From an uncultured Lachnospiraceae bacterium (lineage in GTDB: Bacteria; Bacillota_A; Clostridia; Lachnospirales; Lachnospiraceae): a DNA stretch of 19,370 nucleotides. The notes beneath the pieces were generated by a model that was given only the letters and a program-made list of their open reading frames with translations, was not told where the DNA came from and did no database searches. Every line of letters begins with the position of its first letter. Within the stretch, counting starts at the first letter, position 1. The stretch spans positions 1 to 19,370 of the forward strand of contig CAMWWF010000013.1 in the NCBI GenBank assembly GCA_947177885.1, in the 5' to 3' direction. Shown here one piece after another: positions 14,670 to 19,370 of the stretch. A program made the position numbers and the translations under genes.

Positions 14670-14725
14670 ATTTTTACTTTTTAATAGTCTGATGACTGAA
14701 CATCCATTAAGGAGGCCATAATCAT

Positions 14726-14869
14726 ATGAAACACATTAAAACTTTGACTACCAGAGATCTGAAAGAGTCCATGAAGAAGGGCGGATGCGGCGAGTGCCAG
14801 ACTTCCTGCCAGTCAGCCTGCAAGACTTCCTGTACTGTGGGAAATCAGAGCTGTGAGAAGATTAAATAA
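14726..14869 (+). CDS. scfA: SCIFF six-cysteine ranthipeptide precursor
   Basis: A 47-residue peptide. It opens with MKHIKTLTTRDLKES, nearly the SCIFF family consensus, and carries six cysteines at 21, 24, 28, 32, 36 and 43 in the family spacing (GGCGECQTSC, QSACKTSCTVGN, then a last Cys). SCIFF means six cysteines in forty-five; the family is widespread in Clostridia and is modified by a radical-SAM SPASM enzyme, the product of the next gene. In studied homologues (as I recall) a thioether joins Cys32 to Thr37, and both residues are present at the same positions here. Ribosome site GGAGG (14711-14715) is 10 nt before the ATG. It has its own promoter upstream and a terminator just downstream. 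The biological role of the mature peptide is not settled; signalling or quorum-type roles have been proposed. Conservation is unusually tight for a secreted natural product. Confidence 0.96.
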   Translation: MKHIKTLTTRDLKESMKKGGCGECQTSCQSACKTSCTVGNQSCEKIK

Positions 14870-14893
14870 TTGAGCGTTGTGTTACACCAGAGT

Positions 14894-14921
14894 GGCAGCG
14901 ATTCCGGTCGCTGCTTCTTTT
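14894..14921 (+). terminator. Terminator or attenuator between scfA and scfB
   Basis: GCAGCGA (14895-14901) pairs with TCGCTGC (14908-14914) around TTCCGG, followed by TTCTTTT. Partial read-through would give much more scfA than scfB message, a usual arrangement for a precursor and its enzyme. Confidence 0.75.
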
Positions 14922-14962
14922 CTGTGTTTTAGGATTATGCTGTGACAGTAAGTAAGAAAGTT

Positions 14963-15094
14963 ATGTGCGCTTTTCACGGCAGTCCTCAGGCGTTCCTGCA
15001 AGCCGTCATATTTGCTCCGAAAACGATTCAGGCGGAACCGACTCTGCCGACCGGGGACTGTTCGGGCGGATGCGGAGCCGGAATAGAGAGATAG
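14963..15094 (+). CDS. Possible 43-residue peptide between scfA and scfB
   Basis: ATG 14963 opens 43 codons ending with TAG at 15092-15094; the scfB ribosome site begins at the very next base. The peptide begins MCAFHGSPQAF, has a hydrophobic middle (LQAVIFA) and ends in a Cys/Gly-rich block (GDCSGGCGAGIER). It is not a SCIFF sequence. The ribosome site is poor (AAGAAAG only 2 nt before ATG). It may be chance, but a Cys-Gly tail next to a thioether-forming maturase justifies recording it. Confidence 0.22.
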   Translation: MCAFHGSPQAFLQAVIFAPKTIQAEPTLPTGDCSGGCGAGIER

Positions 15095-15110
15095 AAAGGA
15101 AAACGAATCT

Positions 15111-16499
15111 GTGATACATCAATACAAAAGCAACGGGTATAACATTGTTATGGATGTGAACAGCGGTTCCATCCATGTGGTGGATGAAATCGTTTATGAT
15201 ATGATTCCGCTTCTGGAACCCCTTATAAACGAAGGAATCAAGGATGCCGCCACGATCAAGGCGGCGGTGCTGAACCTTGCCAATATTCCCTATCCGGAGG
15301 AAGAGATCACGGAGGCCGTGGACGAGGTGCTGGAGCTGGAGGCGTGCGGCCAGCTGTTTGCACCGGACATCTACGAAAAGTATGTCTTTGACTTTAAGAA
15401 CAGGCAGACGGTGGTGAAGGCGCTTTGCCTGCACATCGCCCATGACTGTAACCTTGCCTGTCAATACTGTTTTGCGGAGGAAGGTGAATATCACGGAAGA
15501 CGGGCGCTGATGAGTCTCGAAGTGGGAAAGAAGGCGCTGGACTTTCTGGTGGCCAATTCCGGGAACCGTGTGAATCTGGAGGTGGACTTCTTTGGCGGCG
15601 AGCCCCTGATGAACTGGCAGGTGGTAAAGGACCTGGTGGAATATGGCAGAAGCCTGGAAGAGCCTCATAACAAGAAATTCCGTTTTACACTGACCACCAA
15701 CGGTGTGCTGCTGGACGATGAGATCCTGGAGTTTGCCAACAGGGAAATGGCCAATATCGTTCTCAGCATTGACGGACGGAAAGAAGTTCACGATAAGATG
15801 CGTCCGTTCCGGGGAGGACAGGGCAGCTATGACCTGATCGTGCCGAAATTTCAGAAGGTGGCGGAGAGCAGGAAGCAGATGCAGTATTATGTGCGGGGCA
15901 CTTACACCCACAATAACCCGGATTTCTCCGAGGATGTCCTGCATCTTGCGAATCTGGGCTTTCAGCAGATCTCTGTGGAGCCTGTGGTGGCCCAGCCTTC
16001 GGATTCCTATGCGATTCAGGAGGCGGATATCCCCAAGCTGAAAGCGGAGTATGATAAACTGGCTGCGGAAATGCTGAAGCGGCGCAGGGAGGGAAGAGGT
16101 TTTAATTTCTTCCATTTTATGATCGATCTGGAGGGCGGTCCCTGTGTGGCCAAGAGATTGTCGGGCTGCGGCTCGGGAACGGAGTATCTGGCGGTCACTC
16201 CATGGGGGGACTTGTATCCCTGCCATCAGTTTGTGGGAAACGAGAAATTTCTCATGGGAAATGTAAATGACGGTATTGTGCGTGAGGACATCCGGGACGA
16301 ATTCAAATGCTGTAATGTCTACGCGAAGGACAAGTGTAAGAAGTGTTTTGCCAAGTTTTACTGCAGCGGCGGCTGTGCGGCCAACGCCTACAATTTCCAC
16401 GGCGATATCAACGACGCGTATGATGTGGGCTGCGAGCTGCAGAGAAAGCGTGTGGAGTGCGCTGTCATGCTGAAGGCGGCGGAACTGGAGGACAATTGA
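15111..16499 (+). CDS. scfB: SCIFF maturase, radical SAM/SPASM thioether-forming enzyme
   Basis: This enzyme uses S-adenosylmethionine and iron-sulfur clusters to cross-link a cysteine of the SCIFF peptide to an acceptor residue. The 462-residue protein has three parts. An N-terminal peptide-recognition (RRE, PqqD-like) domain spans about 1-90 (NGYNIVMDVNSGSIHVVDE). The radical SAM core has CX3CX2C at Cys113, Cys117 and Cys120 (HDCNLACQYCFAEEG) and the downstream DFFGGEPLMNW motif. A C-terminal SPASM domain carries the extra cluster cysteines (SGCGSGTEYLAVTPWG, LYPCHQF, CKKCFAKFYCSGGCAANA, GCELQRKRVEC). The length is normal for the family. The start is GTG 15111, with AAAGGA (15095-15100) 10 nt upstream, and the opening IHQYKSNGYNIV matches what I recall of other members. 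It lies 241 bp after scfA, beyond a terminator. Confidence 0.95.
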   Translation: MIHQYKSNGYNIVMDVNSGSIHVVDEIVYDMIPLLEPLINEGIKDAATIKAAVLNLANIPYPEEEITEAVDEVLELEACGQLFAPDIYEKYVFDFKNRQTVVKALCLHIAHDCNLACQYCFAEEGEYHGRRALMSLEVGKKALDFLVANSGNRVNLEVDFFGGEPLMNWQVVKDLVEYGRSLEEPHNKKFRFTLTTNGVLLDDEILEFANREMANIVLSIDGRKEVHDKMRPFRGGQGSYDLIVPKFQKVAESRKQMQYYVRGTYTHNNPDFSEDVLHLANLGFQQISVEPVVAQPSDSYAIQEADIPKLKAEYDKLAAEMLKRRREGRGFNFFHFMIDLEGGPCVAKRLSGCGSGTEYLAVTPWGDLYPCHQFVGNEKFLMGNVNDGIVREDIRDEFKCCNVYAKDKCKKCFAKFYCSGGCAANAYNFHGDINDAYDVGCELQRKRVECAVMLKAAELEDN

Positions 16500-16576
16500 A
16501 GGTTCTTGACGCTGTGTTCGGTGGTATGACGGACATTGTAACAAATGGTGCTGAGACCATGTCGTGGGATTTCTGT

Positions 16577-16619
16577 AGAGAATATATTACAGAGGATATA
16601 TGTTAGAGAGAATATATCC
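16577..16619. promoter_or_regulatory. Direct and inverted AT-rich repeats upstream of secDF
   Basis: AGAGAATATAT occurs at 16577-16587 and again at 16607-16617, exactly 30 bp apart. GGATATAT (16594-16601) and ATATATCC (16612-16619) form an inverted repeat overlapping the second copy. A spacing of about three helical turns could suit a regulator or an AT-rich upstream element. I could not identify a clear promoter here. Confidence 0.3.
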
Positions 16620-16678
16620 CGGAAAAGCAGGATAATAGAAGATAGAATAGACAGTGATATAGAAAGGACGAAAGAACA

Positions 16679-18934
16679 ATGAAAAAGAACAAAGCAATCG
16701 TAATTCTGCTTTGTGTCCTTCTGATTCTGGCAGGTGTCACTTATGTGGACATCTTCGGCGTGAATCCGGAGGGAGACGGAAGTGCATCGGACATCAAGCT
16801 GGGACTGGATCTGGCGGGTGGTGTCAGCATCACTTATCAGGTGGTGGGAGACGGAAATCCCAGCGCCACTGATATGAGTGATACCATAGCAAAGCTTCAG
16901 AAACGTGTGGAAAATTACAGCACGGAGGCCATCGTTTATCAGGAGGGGACCGACCGGATCAACATCGAGATCCCCGGAGAGAACGATGCCACCAGGATCC
17001 TGCAGGAACTGGGAAGGCCCGGTGCGCTGTATTTTATTTCAGAGACGGATTCCGAGGGAAATCTGAACTATACAGGGCAGTATGTGCAGAATGCGGATGG
17101 TTCTGTGGGATACGCGTATGTGCTGAATAAGACCATTGACGAGCTGCTTGAGGACGGCTCCATTCTGGTACAGGGAACGGATGTGAAGGATGCCACCGCG
17201 GGTTCCTTCCAGACGGATCTGGGCTATGAATATGCGGTCAGCCTTGTGATGACGGATGAGGGCAGGGAGAAATTTGCCCAGGCGACCCAGAGAGCTTTTG
17301 AGAACAAGGAGTCCTTGGCGATCTATTATGACGGATCGATCATCAGCGCTCCCAGTGTAAATGTTGCAATCACTGACGGAAATGCGCAGATCTCCCCCAT
17401 GGAGTCTTTTGAGAGAGCGGAAAATCTTGCTTCCACCATCCGGATCGGCGGACTGAAGCTGGAACTGGAGGAACTGCACTCCAAGGTGGTAGGAGCCCAG
17501 CTGGGCATGGATGCCATTGAGACAAGCTTAAAGGCGGCTGTCATCGGTGTTATCATTGTGATCATCTTCATGATCGCAGTTTACTATATCGCAGGTCTGG
17601 CATCCGCCGTGGGTCTGCTGTCCTATTCGGCGCTGGTGATCCTTCTGATCAACGGCTTTGACATGACTCTGACATTATCAGGTATTGCGGGTATTATCCT
17701 GTCCATCGGCATGGCGGTGGATGCAAACGTGATCATTTTTGCCCGTATCCGTGAGGAGCTTGCCTCCGGTAAGACGGTGCAGAATGCCATTAAGATCGGT
17801 TTTGACAAGGCATTGTCCGCCATTATCGACGGAAACATTACCACTTTGATCGCCGCTCTGGTGCTCTGGCTGCTGGGCCCCGGTTCTGTTAAGGGATTTG
17901 CGCAGACGCTGGCACTGGGTATTGTGTTGTCCATGTTCACCGCTTTGGTTGTGACCAGATATATCATGTATGCTTTCTATGCGCTGGGCTTAAAGAGCGA
18001 GAAGCTCTATGGTGTGGGAAAGGAGCACAGGTCGTTGAATGTTCTGTCCAGGAAGGGACTCTTCTTCGGACTGTCCATAGCACTGGTGCTCGCGGGCTTT
18101 GTGGCTATGGGCGTGCATAAGGCGTCCTCCGGGGATGCGCTGAATTACAGTCTGGAGTTCAAGGGCGGCACACAGACCAGTGTGACCTTCAATGAGACCA
18201 TGACTCTGGAGAAGACCAATGCCGAGGTGGTGCCTCTCATGGAGGAGATTACCGGTGCGGTCCAGATCCAGACGGTGCAGGATTCCAACGAGGTGATCTT
18301 CAAGACCGGTTCCCTGACCGTGGAGCAGAGGGAGGCCGTGAATGAAATGCTGGTGAGCAATTTCGGTGTGGATGAGAAGCTGATCACTACCGAGACCATC
18401 AGCTCCACCATCAGCAGCGAGATGAAATCCGACACGATCATTGCAGTAGTGGTAGCGATCATATGTATGCTGATCTATATCCGGATCCGCTTCAAGGATA
18501 TCCGTTTCGGTGTCAGCAGCATCGTCGCTCTGCTTCATGATGTGCTTGTGGTGCTTGCCTTCTATGCGGTGGCAAGAGTATCCGTGAGCAATACCTTTGT
18601 GGCATGTATGCTGACCATTGTAGGCTATTCCATCAATGCCACCATCGTTATCTTCGACCGAATCCGTGAGAATATGGCGACCATGACCCATAAGGATGAT
18701 CTGAAGGATGTGGTGAACAAAAGTATCACCCAGACCATGTCCAGAAGTATTTTCACTTCCCTGACCACCTTTATCATGGTGACAGTGCTGTATGTGCTGG
18801 GCGTCACCAGTATCCGTGACTTTGCGCTGCCTCTGATGGTGGGCATCATATGCGGTACGTATTCTTCGATCTGTCTGGCGGGCAGTCTGTGGTACCTGTT
18901 CCGCGTGAAGCTTGTGCCGAAGAAAGAAAAATAA
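16679..18934 (+). CDS. secDF: SecDF, fused protein-export membrane protein
   Basis: A membrane chaperone that uses the proton gradient to help pull proteins out of the SecYEG channel. The 751-residue fusion joins SecD (about 1-445) and SecF (about 455-751), twelve helices in total. SecD features: first helix about 6-27, LGLDLAGG at 41-48, an extracytoplasmic P1 domain (about 50-270) and GMAVDANVIIFARIREE with Asp348 in helix 4. SecF features: YSLEFKGGTQ (about 490-499), where Glu493 replaces the usual Asp of LDFxGG, and GYSINATIVIFDRIREN in helix 10. That last motif normally reads NDT; here Ala654 replaces the Asp, one of the conserved charged residues proposed for proton coupling. Arg689 (MSRS) in the next helix is kept. 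Start: AAAGGA (16663-16668) is 10 nt before ATG. It lies 179 bp after scfB; a probable terminator follows. Confidence 0.95.
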   Translation: MKKNKAIVILLCVLLILAGVTYVDIFGVNPEGDGSASDIKLGLDLAGGVSITYQVVGDGNPSATDMSDTIAKLQKRVENYSTEAIVYQEGTDRINIEIPGENDATRILQELGRPGALYFISETDSEGNLNYTGQYVQNADGSVGYAYVLNKTIDELLEDGSILVQGTDVKDATAGSFQTDLGYEYAVSLVMTDEGREKFAQATQRAFENKESLAIYYDGSIISAPSVNVAITDGNAQISPMESFERAENLASTIRIGGLKLELEELHSKVVGAQLGMDAIETSLKAAVIGVIIVIIFMIAVYYIAGLASAVGLLSYSALVILLINGFDMTLTLSGIAGIILSIGMAVDANVIIFARIREELASGKTVQNAIKIGFDKALSAIIDGNITTLIAALVLWLLGPGSVKGFAQTLALGIVLSMFTALVVTRYIMYAFYALGLKSEKLYGVGKEHRSLNVLSRKGLFFGLSIALVLAGFVAMGVHKASSGDALNYSLEFKGGTQTSVTFNETMTLEKTNAEVVPLMEEITGAVQIQTVQDSNEVIFKTGSLTVEQREAVNEMLVSNFGVDEKLITTETISSTISSEMKSDTIIAVVVAIICMLIYIRIRFKDIRFGVSSIVALLHDVLVVLAFYAVARVSVSNTFVACMLTIVGYSINATIVIFDRIRENMATMTHKDDLKDVVNKSITQTMSRSIFTSLTTFIMVTVLYVLGVTSIRDFALPLMVGIICGTYSSICLAGSLWYLFRVKLVPKKEK

Positions 18935-18959
18935 GAGGAACAGTCATTCTGTTTTCGCT

Positions 18960-19006
18960 GCCCCGGTGCCTGTGTATTGCAGGTTATCGGGGCGGTTGTT
19001 GGTTTT
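18960..19006 (+). terminator. Probable terminator of secDF
   Basis: GCCCCG (18960-18965) pairs with CGGGGC (18988-18993), with an inner CCTG/CAGG stem separated by unpaired bases, followed by a T/G-rich stretch ending in TTTT (GGTTGTTGGTTTT). The T-run is interrupted, so efficiency is uncertain. A smaller GCCCG/CGGGC hairpin follows at 19020-19036. Confidence 0.5.
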
Positions 19007-19081
19007 GGCAGATAGTAGAGCCCGCCAAAGACGGGCATTGAGGTATTAGTTTAAAAATGAATTTTGAAATATTGATTGGTA

Positions 19082-19099
19082 TGTGTGCCGAAGCACGCA
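19082..19099 (+). repeat. Small CGAA-loop hairpin before the lipoprotein gene
   Basis: TGTGTGC (19082-19088) pairs with GCACGCA (19093-19099) with one G-T wobble around CGAA. It ends 2 nt before the AGGGGGA ribosome site of the lipoprotein gene and may affect its translation. Confidence 0.35.
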
Positions 19100-19112
19100 C
19101 AGGGGGATAAAT

Positions 19113-19370
19113 ATGAAGAAAAAACTATTGGCTGCTGTACTGTTATATTCCATGGTTTTGGCAGGGTGCTCATCATTTGATGGTAGAGGCGAGCAAAGAT
19201 CAGAAATCATGGAGTCTGAGAATACGAATTTAGATAATGCGGATTCGGGAAACACGGATGCAGGAAATGGAGATTCAGGAAGTGAGGATTCGGAAAACAC
19301 CAATGAAGGAATTCTAGATTCAGCAACTGGCGATTCGGAAAATCCAACTGAAGGAAGTCGAGATTCACCA
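19113..19370 (+). CDS. Lipoprotein with acidic pentapeptide repeats, 3' end outside the window
   Basis: The frame is open to the window end (86 codons). It starts with a textbook lipoprotein signal: MKKKLLAAVLL, then VLAGC with Cys19 as the lipid-bearing residue, followed by SSFDGRGEQRSE. Ribosome site GGGGG(A) (19102-19107) is about 6 nt before ATG. From residue 44 (base 19242) it consists of five-residue units built on Asp-Ser: DSGNT, DAGNG, DSGSE, DSENT, NEGIL, DSATG, DSENP, TEGSR, DSP. Some units also pair into a 15-residue, 45-bp period (DSENTNEGIL then DSENPTEGSR). This looks like a flexible acidic linker carrying a functional domain away from the membrane; that domain is beyond the window, so the role is unknown. 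Codons are more A/T-rich than in secDF, and the DNA repeat is prone to length change. Confidence 0.85.
   Translation, partial: MKKKLLAAVLLYSMVLAGCSSFDGRGEQRSEIMESENTNLDNADSGNTDAGNGDSGSEDSENTNEGILDSATGDSENPTEGSRDSP

Noticed and set aside
15006..16544. 512-codon open frame on the minus strand opposite scfB
   Set aside because: It is an antisense shadow of a clearly recognised radical-SAM gene; it has no ribosome site or domain, and its composition (many His, Arg, Leu) is typical of reading a gene backwards.

Overview
The window looks like chromosomal DNA from an anaerobic Clostridia species, most likely Lachnospiraceae. The clearest marker is a SCIFF six-cysteine peptide gene with its radical-SAM maturase, sitting between a TIGR04086-type membrane protein gene and a fused secDF. 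Strong AGGAGG-type ribosome binding sites, extended -10 promoters and frequent GTG/TTG starts also fit a Gram-positive anaerobe. This assignment is inferred from gene content and recall of families; no search was run.

Layout, left to right. (1) 1-2082: the 3' part of a DUF4015 putative glycoside hydrolase gene, then an Sfp-type 4'-phosphopantetheinyl transferase. (2) 2083-6372: a long leader with 45-bp imperfect repeats and an extended -10 promoter, then a heterodimeric ABC exporter. One half has a degenerate ATPase site and the other has the matching non-canonical LSQGQ signature. (3) 6373-7980: repeat-rich ground. It has a perfect 29-bp palindrome and a second hairpin, an uncharacterised coiled-coil protein, a roughly 216-bp MITE-like element and a further long hairpin. 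(4) 7981-8514: a zinc N-acetylmuramoyl-L-alanine amidase without signal peptide. (5) 8515-12429: the phosphate uptake operon pstS-pstC-pstA-pstB, with no phoU following. The control region holds a dyad, a promoter and a terminator-like hairpin against the pstS TTG start. The pstS-pstC gap is filled by purine-rich 41/42-bp repeats that contain a possible 30-codon leader ORF.

(6) 12430-14119: a minus-strand CNNM/CorC-type CBS-domain membrane protein gene with a well-matched promoter and a probable terminator. (7) 14182-18934: DUF3792/TIGR04086 membrane protein, scfA (SCIFF precursor), intrinsic terminator, a possible 43-codon ORF, scfB (maturase) and secDF. The SCIFF precursor and maturase make a thioether-bridged (ranthipeptide-class) peptide, and SecDF powers late steps of Sec export. 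(8) 19113-end: the 5' part of a lipoprotein gene whose mature part is built of acidic DSxxx pentapeptide repeats.

No rRNA, tRNA, CRISPR array or intact transposase was seen. The most unusual points are the mobile or palindromic repeats around the coiled-coil gene, the compact pst regulatory region, the possible extra small ORF inside the SCIFF locus, and an Ala replacing a conserved Asp in the SecF half of SecDF.
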